A stretch of DNA of 64,000 nt. Source: Streptomyces sparsogenes. Its GTDB lineage: Bacteria; Actinomycetota; Actinomycetes; Streptomycetales; Streptomycetaceae. The notes below the pieces were generated by a model. The model was not told where the DNA came from. It did no database searches and saw only the letters and a list, made by a program, of their open reading frames with translations. Location of the stretch: the NCBI RefSeq assembly GCF_001704635.1, contig NZ_MAXF01000095.1, positions 124,001-188,000 of the forward strand. Direction: 5' to 3'. The position numbers and the translations under genes are program-made. Positions 49,992 to 58,444 of the stretch are shown here, piece by piece; the first letter of the stretch is position 1; every line of letters begins with the position of its first letter.

Positions 49992-50288
49992 ATGGCCGTA
50001 TTGCGCGAGCGGAAGGGGTACCGCGAGAAGATCATGCGGGCTCTGTACCAAGCCGCCGAGGGCAATCGCCTCCTGGGGGTCGACGGGGCGAAGCTCCGGG
50101 ACGACCTCGGTATCCCCGAGGAGGACCTGGCCGCTGCCTGTACGTATCTGGCGGACGAAGGCTGGGTCGTCGTCGACTGGGGGAGGGGCAATACGCCTGA
50201 GATGATCACGTTGACGCATCAGGGGATCCGGCGGCTGGAGACAGAAGAGGAAGGCGTTGCCCCCAGCGAAGGACGGGCGGCACCATGA
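49992..50288 (+). CDS. Small winged-helix-like protein
   Basis: A 98-residue protein: MAVLRERKGYREKIMRALYQAAEGNRLLGVDGAKLRDDLGIPEEDLAAACTYLADEGWVVVDWG followed by PEMITLTHQGIRRLE. The helix-helix-helix then beta-wing arrangement suggests a DNA-binding winged helix. AGGAGGG precedes the ATG by about seven bases. It overlaps the next gene by four bases (ATGA), so the two are coupled. I know no named family for it. Confidence 0.75.
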   Translation: MAVLRERKGYREKIMRALYQAAEGNRLLGVDGAKLRDDLGIPEEDLAAACTYLADEGWVVVDWGRGNTPEMITLTHQGIRRLETEEEGVAPSEGRAAP

Positions 50289-50776
50289 CCGACTCCGAGA
50301 CCCCCGGCCCTCCCAGGCTGCTGCCCGATGCCGTCCACAAGGCGGTGGGACCCGGGACGGCCCTGCTGAGGCTGGAGACGGCACGCGCACGCGAGGGAAT
50401 CCTGGACGGTGCCTGGTGGCCGCGGTCGCGGGACATCGGTGTCGAGCTGCCCCCGCTGATCTCCGCGCTGACCGAGCACCTCGGACCCGTCTCCCGCGTG
50501 GGTCTGGACAGCAGTGCCTGGGACGAACTGCCGACACGGCTGACGGTGGACGGCCGGGTCGTGCACATCGACTCCTTCCCGGTCGGTGACGACACCGTCC
50601 TCGTCACCCGCGGCGAGCAGGACCACTTCTCCCTGCTGCTGGTTCCGCCGGACACGGCGCCCGAGGCGGCACGCGCCGCGATGGCCAGGGCCGTCCGGGC
50701 CGACAACGTCAGCGAGGCCGGACAGATTCTCATCGACCTCGCCCGTGTCGGCGACCGGCCGTCCCCGCCGAGCTGA
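50285..50776 (+). CDS. DUF5994 family protein
   Basis: A 163-residue protein with ALLRLETARAREGILDGAWWPRSRDIGVELPPLISALTEHLGPVSRVGLDSSAWDELP, which carries the G-x-L-D-G-A-W-W-P-x-[ST]-R core of DUF5994. These proteins are frequent in streptomycetes and of unknown function. It is translationally coupled to the winged-helix gene. Confidence 0.85.
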   Translation: MTDSETPGPPRLLPDAVHKAVGPGTALLRLETARAREGILDGAWWPRSRDIGVELPPLISALTEHLGPVSRVGLDSSAWDELPTRLTVDGRVVHIDSFPVGDDTVLVTRGEQDHFSLLLVPPDTAPEAARAAMARAVRADNVSEAGQILIDLARVGDRPSPPS

Positions 50777-50863
50777 CGTTTCCGTCGCAGACCGGACCTC
50801 CGGACATCGACCGGAAGGACGGGGGTGAACCTCTCGATCTGCCCGGCGGACTCCCGCCGCCCC

Positions 50864-50933
50864 GATCACCAGGAGTGGCGTCGACCGGCGACGGTGTGGA
50901 TCACCAGTAGTGGCGGCGACCGGCGACGGCGTG
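50864..50933. repeat. Two tandem 35-base copies at the 3' end of the DUF6131 gene
   Basis: 50864-50898 and 50899-50933 each begin GATCACCAG and end GGTGTG or GGCGTG, with three mismatches. The second copy encodes the C-terminus of the DUF6131 gene on the minus strand; the first lies just beyond its stop, a slippage duplication of the gene's last ten codons. Confidence 0.85.
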
Positions 50934-51056
50934 TCCCATCGCCCCGAGGAGCCACAGGACAGCTCCTATGACCGCCACGATGATCCCGATGGTCCACAGG
51001 ATGGATATCCCGGTGACGAAGCCGATGACGAGCAGAATGATGCCGATGACGATCAT
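50901..51056 (-). CDS. DUF6131 small membrane protein
   Basis: A 51-residue protein with two hydrophobic stretches, MIVIGIILLVIGFVTGISIL and IGIIVAVIGAVLWLLGAMG, ending HAVAGRRHYW. The end 'R-R-H-Y-W' and the double hydrophobic segment are typical of DUF6131. It is the last gene of the minus-strand Asp23 operon side. GGGAGA lies just upstream of the start. Confidence 0.85.
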   Translation of the reverse strand: MIVIGIILLVIGFVTGISILWTIGIIVAVIGAVLWLLGAMGHAVAGRRHYW

Positions 51057-51143
51057 GATCTCTCCCGTGGGGAGTAGTGCCGGTTCCCCTGCGGACCGCG
51101 AAAGGCCGCAAGGGCGTTGAACCTGGGAACGGTCCCTTCTTCC

Positions 51144-51752
51144 TTACTCCGCCCGATGGGGCTTGTGGCGGATGACGTGTAGGCGGACATCGGTGGGCAT
51201 GTGCGGGGAGCCGGTGCATTGACGAGCGGTGCGGAGCGGGCCTTCGCAGAGGGCACCGAGAGTGGCGCCGGGCGCGCCCTCGGGGGTGAGGGTGAGGCTG
51301 ACGCGGGTGCGGTGGTGGGCAGGCCGGCCGGTGATGCGTACGGCCGCGTGCTCGACCCCCGGCAGGGCGCCGGCTTGGGTCGCGATCGCGTCGCTGAGGG
51401 CGTGGTCGCGTAGTTCGACGCCCTCCTGCGGGGGTGTGCCGCCCACGGGCAGTGAGCCGGGGCGGCGTCGGCTCACCTGGGCGAGCAGCCACCACAGGGC
51501 GAGCAGAGCGGCGAGGACGAGGGCGGCGATGACCGCCGGCCACCACCACCAGCCCTGGCTGCTCCAGCGGGCCCGGTCGGCGGAGCCGAGCAGGACGTCG
51601 TTCGGGGTGGTCAGGGGCCAGCCCGCGGGCGGGACCAGATCGTGTCGCCGGTAGAGGTCGAGTCCGGCGAAGAGGATCAGCAGCCCGCCGCAGAGCAGGA
51701 CCAGTCCGGCGACGGCCAGCAGACTGCGGTTGAGTACGGATCGCGGCGTCAT
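51144..51752 (-). CDS. amaP: AmaP, alkaline shock response membrane anchor protein
   Basis: A 202-residue protein with two transmembrane helices (SLLAVAGLVLLCGGLLILFAGLDL and WWWWPAVIAALVLAALLALWWLLAQV), then a cytoplasmic region (LRDHALSDAIATQAGALPGVEHAAVRITGRPAHHRTRVSLTLTPEGA) with an Asp23-like strand pattern. AmaP anchors Asp23 to the membrane in firmicutes; here it lies in the same operon as two Asp23-type genes. Confidence 0.88.
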   Translation of the reverse strand: MTPRSVLNRSLLAVAGLVLLCGGLLILFAGLDLYRRHDLVPPAGWPLTTPNDVLLGSADRARWSSQGWWWWPAVIAALVLAALLALWWLLAQVSRRRPGSLPVGGTPPQEGVELRDHALSDAIATQAGALPGVEHAAVRITGRPAHHRTRVSLTLTPEGAPGATLGALCEGPLRTARQCTGSPHMPTDVRLHVIRHKPHRAE

Positions 51753-51782
51753 GGTGCGGGCTCCGGTGCTGCGGGGTTTCGG

Positions 51783-52469
51783 TCAGTCGGCGCGTCGCCG
51801 CACACGTACGACGATGCGGGGAGGACGGGCCAGGGTCAGCCGGCCGCGTTCCTCGTCGAGGACGGCGGTGAGGTCGTCCTTCACCTGTCGGGGGTCGCGG
51901 AAGCGGACGTCCGCGCGCGCTCTGATGCGGTGGCGGCGTACGCGGACGTGCGCCGCGCCGACTCCGGGGACCCGCATCGCGGCGTCGCGCAGCAGGCGGG
52001 CGGCGCCGTCACGGTCCAGCGAGGCACGCAGTCGGGGGCAGCCGGCGGGTGAACGCAGGGGCAGCCAGTGGCGATGGCCGGGGGTGAGGGCCAGGACGAT
52101 CAGCCAGACACCGATGGCGGCGGCCACGGCCGCTCCTGTGAGCATCCACACGTCGTCCACGGAGCGGGTGGCCAATTCGTCGGCCAGGTGCCGGCGCCAG
52201 GCTGCCGCCGGGCGTCCGGCCCGTACGGCGAGGACGTCGACCAGCGCCGCGACCGCCGCCACGAGGATCACCGAGGCGACCAGCATCGCCGGGAGACGGC
52301 GTGCCGCCCACGGCCGGTGGGTCCGGTGTCCGCTGTCGCGCTCACCGGCCCTGAGATCAGAGCCGGACATGTCGCGTTCGGGTGGCTCTATCTCCTTCGC
52401 CGGCGGCACCGGGGCACGGTGCGCGGACGACGCGGAGCCGCGGCCGGGAGGACCGGGATCGGTTGTCAT
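51783..52469 (-). CDS. DUF6286-type membrane protein
   Basis: A 228-residue protein: an acidic/basic N-terminus, one transmembrane helix (LPAMLVASVILVAAVAALVDVLAV), a loop, a second helix (MLTGAAVAAAIGVWLIVLALTPG), then a domain VPGVGAAHVRVRRHRIRARADVRFRDPRQVKDDLTAVLDEERGRLTLARPPRIVVRVRRR. The domain repeats the AmaP pattern. It is a companion of Asp23 genes in actinomycetes (DUF6286) and probably a second anchor. It lies 30 bases upstream of amaP. Confidence 0.83.
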   Translation of the reverse strand: MTTDPGPPGRGSASSAHRAPVPPAKEIEPPERDMSGSDLRAGERDSGHRTHRPWAARRLPAMLVASVILVAAVAALVDVLAVRAGRPAAAWRRHLADELATRSVDDVWMLTGAAVAAAIGVWLIVLALTPGHRHWLPLRSPAGCPRLRASLDRDGAARLLRDAAMRVPGVGAAHVRVRRHRIRARADVRFRDPRQVKDDLTAVLDEERGRLTLARPPRIVVRVRRRAD

Positions 52470-52530
52470 CGCGCTCCCCTTCCCGCGTGGATGGTCCGGC
52501 GTGCCCGGCGGCCCGGACCATCGTGGCCGC

Positions 52531-52938
52531 TCACCGGACCCGCCCCCGGCCTGCTTCGGCGGCGGTCAGCAGACGCCGGACGGTGAGGGTGACCTCGCTC
52601 ACCCGCAAGCCGGTCAGCTGGGCCACCCGTTCGGCGACGTCCCGCTGGATCCGCTCACAGACACGGGCGATGTCGGTGGGGTAGGGCAGGTCCATGGCCA
52701 CATGCAGGCGCACCGATCCGGTACGGACGGTGGCGGAGGCGCTGGGTGCCGCCGGCCCGCCCCGGTCCGGTGGTACGGCGGCGCGCCTGGACTGGGCCGT
52801 GCGTGCGACCTGCGCGGCGATACGGGCGACCACCCTGTCCGGGATGACGGTGGCGCCCCGTTCGGCCGGGGGTGGCAGGCCGACGGCCGGCGCCGGTGGG
52901 TCCGACGCCTCGCCGGGGGATGCGGGCCGGGTCTTCAC
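52531..52938 (-). CDS. Asp23/Gls24-family envelope stress protein
   Basis: A 135-residue protein. IPDRVVARIAAQVARTAQSRR then VRTGSVRLHVAMDLPYPTDIARVCERIQRDVAERVAQLTGLRVSEVTLTVRRL matches the Asp23 fold, whose core reads 'I-x-x-x-[VA]-[IV]-x-x-[IL]-A'. It starts with an overlap of four bases with the small membrane protein. It probably assembles on the inner face of the membrane through AmaP. Confidence 0.9.
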   Translation of the reverse strand: MKTRPASPGEASDPPAPAVGLPPPAERGATVIPDRVVARIAAQVARTAQSRRAAVPPDRGGPAAPSASATVRTGSVRLHVAMDLPYPTDIARVCERIQRDVAERVAQLTGLRVSEVTLTVRRLLTAAEAGRGRVR

Positions 52939-53108
52939 CGCCGCTGCTTCCGTGTCCAGAGGTCGAGGTCACCCTGCACGACGAGGCCGACGATCAGCCC
53001 CGCCGCGCCCAGGACCAGAACCAGCAGAAACGCCCAGAAGCCGCCGAAGTAACCGGCGAAGCCCAGGGCCATGCCGGCCGCGAGGCCTGTCGTTGCCGTG
53101 TTCATCAT
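52935..53108 (-). CDS. Small DUF2273-like membrane protein of the Asp23 cluster
   Basis: A 57-residue protein, MMNTATTGLAAGMALGFAGYFGGFWAFLLVLVLGAAGLIVGLVVQGDLDLWTRKQRR, with one long hydrophobic helix containing Gly-rich turns and a basic end. It resembles DUF2273 proteins that accompany Asp23. ATG-ATG pairs give either 53108 or 53105 as start; GGGTGAGTGC precedes. It lies between the two Asp23 genes. Confidence 0.85.
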   Translation of the reverse strand: MMNTATTGLAAGMALGFAGYFGGFWAFLLVLVLGAAGLIVGLVVQGDLDLWTRKQRR

Positions 53109-53181
53109 GCACTCACCCGTCCCGCGCACATACGTCACCGTGCGCGCGATCTCCCGCGCCCGTGCAGGGCCCGGCGGTGGA

Positions 53182-53664
53182 TCACCTCACGCGGCCCTCG
53201 GCCGGTTCGGCGCCTTCCTCCTCGTCGGGGAGGTGGACGTCGTCGACGGCGATGTTCACCTCGACGACCTCCAGCCCTGTCATCCGCTCCACGGCGCTGA
53301 TCACGTTGGTGCGTGCGCCGCCGGCGACTTCGACGATGGAGACGCCGTACTCGACGACGACGTCCAGGTCCACCGCGGTCTGACGCTCGCCGACCTCGAC
53401 CTTCACTCCTCGCGTGACGCCTCCGCCCGCGCCGGGGACGCGTTCCCGGACCGCGCCGAACGCCCGGGCCATCCCTGCGCCCAGGCCGTAGATCCCCGGT
53501 ACCTCGCGGGCGGCCATGCCTGCGATCTTCGCCACCACACCGTCCGCGATGGTGGTCTTCCCCCGTGTCTCGGCCGGGGCCCCGGCCCCCGTACGGCCTT
53601 GCAGCGCGCTCACGCCCGCATCGGCCCGGCTGTCCCCGCCGCCGCTGGTGATGTTCTCCGTCAT
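53182..53664 (-). CDS. Asp23/Gls24-family envelope stress protein, first gene of the operon
   Basis: A 160-residue protein. KTTIADGVVAKIAGMAAREVPGIYGLGAGMARAFGAVRERVPG is the typical Asp23 N-terminal half; GVKVEVGERQTAVDLDVVVEYGVSIVEVAGGARTNVISAVERMTGLEVVEVNIAVDDVHLPDEEE is the conserved C-terminal half. The ATG at 53664 is used because the upstream in-frame stretch lacks a ribosome-binding site. It is divergent from the ECF sigma gene across 156 bases. Confidence 0.93.
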   Translation of the reverse strand: MTENITSGGGDSRADAGVSALQGRTGAGAPAETRGKTTIADGVVAKIAGMAAREVPGIYGLGAGMARAFGAVRERVPGAGGGVTRGVKVEVGERQTAVDLDVVVEYGVSIVEVAGGARTNVISAVERMTGLEVVEVNIAVDDVHLPDEEEGAEPAEGRVR

Positions 53665-53820
53665 GGCGGTCGCCTCGATCGGTCGGTCGGGCACCTGAGC
53701 GGCACCCGTCGAAAGATTGGACACAGCAGGGGCCGCGTTTCTCACACACATCTAATGTGACGTGCATCACAGGCGGTTTCCTGGTTACCCAGAGGGTCCG
53801 AGCCTTTGTGCGGGGGCGCC

Positions 53821-54411
53821 ATGACCGAACGCACTGTTTCCCCATCGCCGGAAGGCGACCTGCTGGGACGTGACCTGCCGGACGGATTGCTGGCCGTCCG
53901 GGCGGCCGAGGGGGACGAGGACTCCTTCGCCATTCTTGTCCGGCGGCACGGCTCGTCCCTCCTTACTCTGGCTCGCTGCATGCTCGGCAGTCCCCAGGAC
54001 GCCGAGGAGGCCGTGCAGGACGCCTTCGTCAGCGCTTGGCGGCGGCTGCCGGAATACCGCCACAGCGCGGAGTTCCGTACCTGGATGTACCGGATCACCG
54101 TCAACCGCTGCCTGACCATGCGCCGGCGCCGGCCGCCGCCCCTCTCACTGGACGTCGTCGTCGAGCCCGCGGCGGGAGACGCCTGGAGCCAGCCCGCCCG
54201 GTCCGCCGAGCAGGACGCCGCCACCGCCGCACTGTCCCGCGCGCTCGCCGAGCTGGATGTCGGACAGCGGATCTGCTGGATCCTGAGGGAAGTGGAGGGC
54301 CTGCCCTACAAAGAGATCGCCCATGTGACGCGGACCAGTGAGCCGACGGTGCGCGGCAGATTGTTCAGGGCGCGCCGATCCCTGCAGGAGGCGATGGGCC
54401 CATGGCGCTAG
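53821..54411 (+). CDS. ECF-type RNA polymerase sigma factor of the Asp23 cluster
   Basis: A 196-residue ECF sigma factor. Region 2: LVRRHGSSLLTLARCMLGSPQDAEEAVQDAFVSAWRRLPEYRHSAEFRTWMYRITVNRCL. Region 4: LAELDVGQRICWILREVEGLPYKEIAHVTRTSEPTVRGRLFRARRSLQEA. The ATG at 53821 follows GGGGGCGCC. It overlaps the downstream gene by ten bases. Its orientation relative to the Asp23 genes suggests that it drives them, and the following gene may restrain it. Confidence 0.92.
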   Translation: MTERTVSPSPEGDLLGRDLPDGLLAVRAAEGDEDSFAILVRRHGSSLLTLARCMLGSPQDAEEAVQDAFVSAWRRLPEYRHSAEFRTWMYRITVNRCLTMRRRRPPPLSLDVVVEPAAGDAWSQPARSAEQDAATAALSRALAELDVGQRICWILREVEGLPYKEIAHVTRTSEPTVRGRLFRARRSLQEAMGPWR

Positions 54412-55073
54412 GCGACCCGCACGCACGGCCTTCCGGGCCCCACAGAGCCCACGGGCTCCATAGCGGCCCAGCGGCCGCCGATGTCCCCCCGTTCGCAGGT
54501 GATGAGGTGCTGCCCTGCGGCCGCCTGCTCAGCCGGGTCTGGGAACAGGCGCGCGACGCGGCGCCGGCTGACGACCCGCGCACCGCCTCCTGTCCTCACT
54601 GCCGCGAGGCCGTCGAGGGGCTGGCCACGGTGAACGCGGCCACCCGGGCGCTGCGCACCGAGGACACGCGCGGCCTCCACGCCCTCGCCGACCGCGTCAT
54701 GAGCATCGTCGGGGCGGAGGTACGGCCCGGACGGCTGCTGCCCCTGGCCGACCCGGACCGGGACCTGCGGATCGCCGAGAACGCCGCGGCGAAAGTGCTG
54801 CGGCAGGCGGCGGACACGGTCCACGGCGCGAGGGCCGCGACCTGCCGGCTCGTACCCGAGGGTGAGGGCACCGACGTTCGGGTGATCATGACCCTGGCCG
54901 CCGCTCTCGACCGCCCGCTGCGCGACCGCGTCCATGAGGTGCGCCGAGCGGTTCTCCACTCGGCCGTACAGGACCTGGGTCTGGCCGTGTCGGCCGTCGA
55001 CATCGCGGTGGTGGAGGTCCTGGAGCAGGAGCCGCTCCTCCGTCCCGGCTTCCCGACCGGCGGAGGTGGGTGA
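54402..55073 (+). CDS. Asp23-like protein with a Cys-rich motif, possible anti-sigma factor
   Basis: A 223-residue protein. The N-terminal ~100 residues include DEVLPCGRLLSRVWEQARD and a TASCPHCREAVEGLATVN motif that resembles part of a zinc anti-sigma domain (C-x-x-C with an upstream Cys). The C-terminal half is Asp23-like (AENAAAKVLRQAADTVHGARAATCRLVPEGEGTDVRVIMTLAAALDRPLRDRVHEVRRAV). Start ATG 54402 overlaps the sigma gene. A coupled gene of this kind usually encodes the anti-sigma factor. The fusion to an Asp23 fold is notable, and no membrane segment is present. Confidence 0.8.
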   Translation: MALGDPHARPSGPHRAHGLHSGPAAADVPPFAGDEVLPCGRLLSRVWEQARDAAPADDPRTASCPHCREAVEGLATVNAATRALRTEDTRGLHALADRVMSIVGAEVRPGRLLPLADPDRDLRIAENAAAKVLRQAADTVHGARAATCRLVPEGEGTDVRVIMTLAAALDRPLRDRVHEVRRAVLHSAVQDLGLAVSAVDIAVVEVLEQEPLLRPGFPTGGGG

Positions 55074-55921
55074 TGAGTGCCGCCGTACATCCGCGCGGCC
55101 ATCGTCACGCTCGCCGGCTTCGGCTCGCGCCCAAGCGGAGTTGCTCGGCCTCGAGGTGTCGGACGTCGTGGACCGCACCCGGCCCCTCAGAGCCGCCATG
55201 GGCGGCGGCCTGCGGGCCGGGTGCGGACCGCAAGACCAGCGGATCAAGGGATCCGCAGGTCAAGCGGCGTGACCGAAGATCAGGCCTTCTTGGTCTCCTA
55301 GTAATGGGGCGTTCGGTGACCTGCGGAGGTGATCACTGCAGGTTGCTGACCTGGCCTTTCCGTGATGGGTGAGTCAGCCGACGAATGACCCTGCCCGAGC
55401 ACATCGCCATGGCCGCTCGGGTGGTGCCCCGCCGGGCGGTGTAGCTGTCCGGACCTTGCGGCTCCGTTCAGCTCCGTGGCCCCCGCGGCGAGCTGACTCA
55501 GCTCCCCGGTTCTCCGCGCTGTTCACGGGCGTCACCACCGCCATCTGGCGCGGAAACGACTGCACCGCCCCACTGAGCTGCGGAATAGCGAACTCCACAT
55601 CCTTACACCACATCGCGGGACGCTACCGCCGCTCGGGACTTACGGGAAGCCGGAGCCCTCTTGGTCGCAGCCCATCACCACCCATGCGGTTGATGTATGA
55701 GCTTCGCTCGCTACGTGGTCCTCCGCTGCTTAGTCATGTCCCTACGGCCGGTATGACCAGAACCTTACAGTCCTTATCGTTAGGAATTAGGACATAGCGA
55801 ACTTAGTGCATAAAGGCACCCTGAGTTCTGACGGGCTCCAAAAACCCCATACTCCTGACCCGCCCCACGGCTAGCATTACGCCCCTACATGCGGCACAAG
55901 CACCATGGCAGTGGAGTCGGC
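55074..55921. other. 848-base gene-poor boundary before the ATPase cassette
   Basis: Several short frames exist, but none has a good start, ribosome-binding site and normal composition. The stretch near 55133-55250 (ELLGLEVSDVVDRTRPLRAAMGG) might be the broken end of an Asp23-cluster gene. A nested palindrome (ACCTGC and GCAGGT arms around GTGATCAC) lies at 55319-55343, and a GTCCTTA/TTAGGAC repeat at 55770-55793. GC content falls sharply after about 55700. Confidence 0.55.
55319..55343. repeat. Nested palindrome ACCTGC...GTGATCAC...GCAGGT
   Basis: ACCTGC (55319-55324) and GCAGGT (55338-55343) flank the perfect 8-base palindrome GTGATCAC (55329-55336). It could be an operator, a recombination site or a relic of an insertion; nothing adjacent settles this. 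Confidence 0.55.
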
Positions 55922-58444
55922 ATGACGGTCACGGACAACCCAACCCTTGATGGAGAAGTCCCGAAGGGTAAAGGTGAACACAGCGACGCGGAGGGGAAGC
56001 TCTCCCTGCTCACCTATGCAGATCTGGCCGAGGCCGCTATGAGGATGCAGGCTGGTGCGACAAAGACGAAGGCCGGCTGGGAGAATCTGCGAGCACTGAT
56101 TGCTCGGCTCCAAGGTGAGAACGTGGGCGTTCTTGACCCCACTCAGGGTGAAGCGTGGGGTATAAAGGGGCTGCGCCTTTGCGGATTTCAGGGAACTACA
56201 GCCGAATTTTCGATGCAGATCGACCCTTCTCCTGGAATCAGCATCTATCATGGACCGAACGGGTCTGGCAAGTCAACTATTTCTGATGGTATTCGTACCG
56301 CGCTCTCAGGGAAAACGGGATGGTGGACTGACGTAACCGCGCCGACAGGGCGAAGCAAATATGATCCGCTCTGGGAAAAGATCAACAGAGCGCGTGACAG
56401 TGCGCAGTCTTGGGCAGAGGTCACACTGGTGCGAAATGGCGAAGAGCTGATGCTGAAATGCGTGCTCACTGATGATGGTGAGGTCGGCGATGCCTATGGC
56501 GAATGGCGAACCTCCTCCGGTGAAGTGTGCACTGTCGATATGGGAAGCACTTGGCGCCATGCACTGGAAGGGCATCCTCCTGTATTTTCGTACGCCGAGG
56601 TGGAGCGGCGTGTTCAGCAGAGTAATGACTTGCAGCGCTATATTACCAACCTTCTCGCGCTGGGAGGGGCATTCACGTATCTAGAGGCGCTGGTGTCCGA
56701 GCTGAGTGAAGCAGCTTCGGCGAGTAAAAAGAAAATTGATGCCGCACTCAAGGACGGCAAAGCTAGAGTGGCCGAGGTTGACCATCGCTTTCGACTCAGC
56801 GAGCCGACGGTCGAGGTCCGAGATATTTCCTGGCCGGCAATTACCGATAATATTGAGGACTGGCTAACTCGCCATCACCTTGTGGACGCCGCTTCGACAA
56901 CGGTCGAAGTCACGAGCGCAGACGTACAACGACTGAGGTTGGCACTGTCAACTGTGGATGCAGCCTTCCAGAAACTGGAAAGCGCCTCCGCGTTGACTAG
57001 CCCGAGGATTGCCCAGCACTTGGATGCTCTTTACAAGGATGCTGTCGAGATTACTCCACGGGGCTCAATGTGCCCTGTTTGCAATTCGGTAGTTGATGAC
57101 TGGGTGGAAATCCTGCAGGAGAACGTGGAGCGGCATGCCGTGCTGTCGCCGATTCACGAAGAGGCATGCCGCGCATTGAGTGAACTCAGGGATGCGTCAG
57201 TCGTCGCGAATCACGTGGCGGAAATTATCGCACTAATTAACTATTCTGATAGTGGCCGCAGGGCTGCATCTGCGACCGCAGCGGCAAACGCAGAGCGCCT
57301 TCGCGCAGTGATGAGGTTCCACGGCAGTCGGCCGGCACTGGAGGTACGGGAAGGTTTCCTGGCTCTGAGGAACTCCATCAGCACTGCGGACTGGTACGCG
57401 GCAAGCGGCGCGGCAGTGGAGGCAAGCGAGATCACGAGGAGGTGGCTTCGAGAGCGTAGAGGAGCTCTTGAGGCATTTTTGCATACCTGGCGGACGGAGC
57501 AGGAAAAGGCTAAAGAGAGCGCTCTATGGCAAGAGACCAAGAAGTGTGCCAGCACTCTTGCCGACAAACTGCGCAAGGAGCGGACTGAACACTTCAAGGA
57601 GAAGGCTGATAAGCGAGTCAGGCAGTTGCTTGAGGATGTTGGGATCTATCTGAACGGCATTCACCTGACAACCACCCGAGCCGAAGTGAGCGTGAGTAAT
57701 TCGAGCGGTCAGGAGTTGCAGCTATCCATGCTGAGTGCTGGACAAAGGAATGCCTTCCTGCTGGCCCCATTGCTCTCTACCGCTGAGTCAGGGCCGTTCT
57801 CCTTTCTAATCCTGGACGACCCCGTTCATGCATTTGACGAGATTCGGGTTGACCGTCTGGCCTCTGTCTTGGTCGATCTCAGTTCCGAGCGGCGGGTTAT
57901 TGTTTTTACTCATGATGAGCGATTGAAGCAGCATCTCCTTGCTCGGGCAGCAAACGGTCAAGCCTGGAGGGTAAGCCGTGATGTTGAGAAGGGGGAAATC
58001 AGCATCGAATCAACGGATGAGATGTGGAGAGTTCTGCTGGATGATGCGAGAAACATCGTTACTTGGGCTCCGCGACCGTCGCCTACCGCTTACTTGACTG
58101 AAGCACAGGTCGTTAGAGGTCTGTGCCGCCAGGCGGTCGATCATGCCCTGCATTCTTGCGTCGTCCGCTACTCACTGGCGCAGAGGCAGGATGTGACGTG
58201 CAACGTATCATCCATTGATGCGGTCGACAATACCCTCAAGAGGGTAGCCTTCGCGGAAAAAATGATCAGCCAGACCCATAGTGGGAGAAATCCGATCGAT
58301 GAGTTTAACAAGATCTGTGGGCATTATCTGCGTGGCTGGAACAAAGCGGTTCACGGGGCTGACGACGCGAAGGCGAACCTTAACCTAGAGATCGAAAAGG
58401 CGCGTGAGGCTTGCGCATTGATCACTGCTTGGGACTTCTCGTGA
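55922..58444 (+). CDS. Rad50/SMC-like AAA ATPase with C-terminal extension
   Basis: An 840-residue ABC-type ATPase. Walker A GPNGSGKST is at 111-119 (preceded by the ISIYHGPNG strand), a zinc-hook-like CPVC at 384-387 (MCPVCNSVVDDW), a long helical middle, the signature LSMLSAGQRNAFLLAPLL (LSAGQ at 604-608), Walker B FLILDDP (628-634) and H-loop FTHDE (His664). Residues ~715-840 are an extra helical domain with R-G-W-N-K-A-V-H at 804-811, an R-x6-H spacing that could be HEPN-like. An N-terminal ~85-residue domain precedes the ATPase. The ATG at 55922 has GGAG five bases away. Codon use is far less GC-biased than its neighbours. The start of the downstream partner gene overlaps its stop. Confidence 0.88.
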   Translation: MTVTDNPTLDGEVPKGKGEHSDAEGKLSLLTYADLAEAAMRMQAGATKTKAGWENLRALIARLQGENVGVLDPTQGEAWGIKGLRLCGFQGTTAEFSMQIDPSPGISIYHGPNGSGKSTISDGIRTALSGKTGWWTDVTAPTGRSKYDPLWEKINRARDSAQSWAEVTLVRNGEELMLKCVLTDDGEVGDAYGEWRTSSGEVCTVDMGSTWRHALEGHPPVFSYAEVERRVQQSNDLQRYITNLLALGGAFTYLEALVSELSEAASASKKKIDAALKDGKARVAEVDHRFRLSEPTVEVRDISWPAITDNIEDWLTRHHLVDAASTTVEVTSADVQRLRLALSTVDAAFQKLESASALTSPRIAQHLDALYKDAVEITPRGSMCPVCNSVVDDWVEILQENVERHAVLSPIHEEACRALSELRDASVVANHVAEIIALINYSDSGRRAASATAAANAERLRAVMRFHGSRPALEVREGFLALRNSISTADWYAASGAAVEASEITRRWLRERRGALEAFLHTWRTEQEKAKESALWQETKKCASTLADKLRKERTEHFKEKADKRVRQLLEDVGIYLNGIHLTTTRAEVSVSNSSGQELQLSMLSAGQRNAFLLAPLLSTAESGPFSFLILDDPVHAFDEIRVDRLASVLVDLSSERRVIVFTHDERLKQHLLARAANGQAWRVSRDVEKGEISIESTDEMWRVLLDDARNIVTWAPRPSPTAYLTEAQVVRGLCRQAVDHALHSCVVRYSLAQRQDVTCNVSSIDAVDNTLKRVAFAEKMISQTHSGRNPIDEFNKICGHYLRGWNKAVHGADDAKANLNLEIEKAREACALITAWDFS

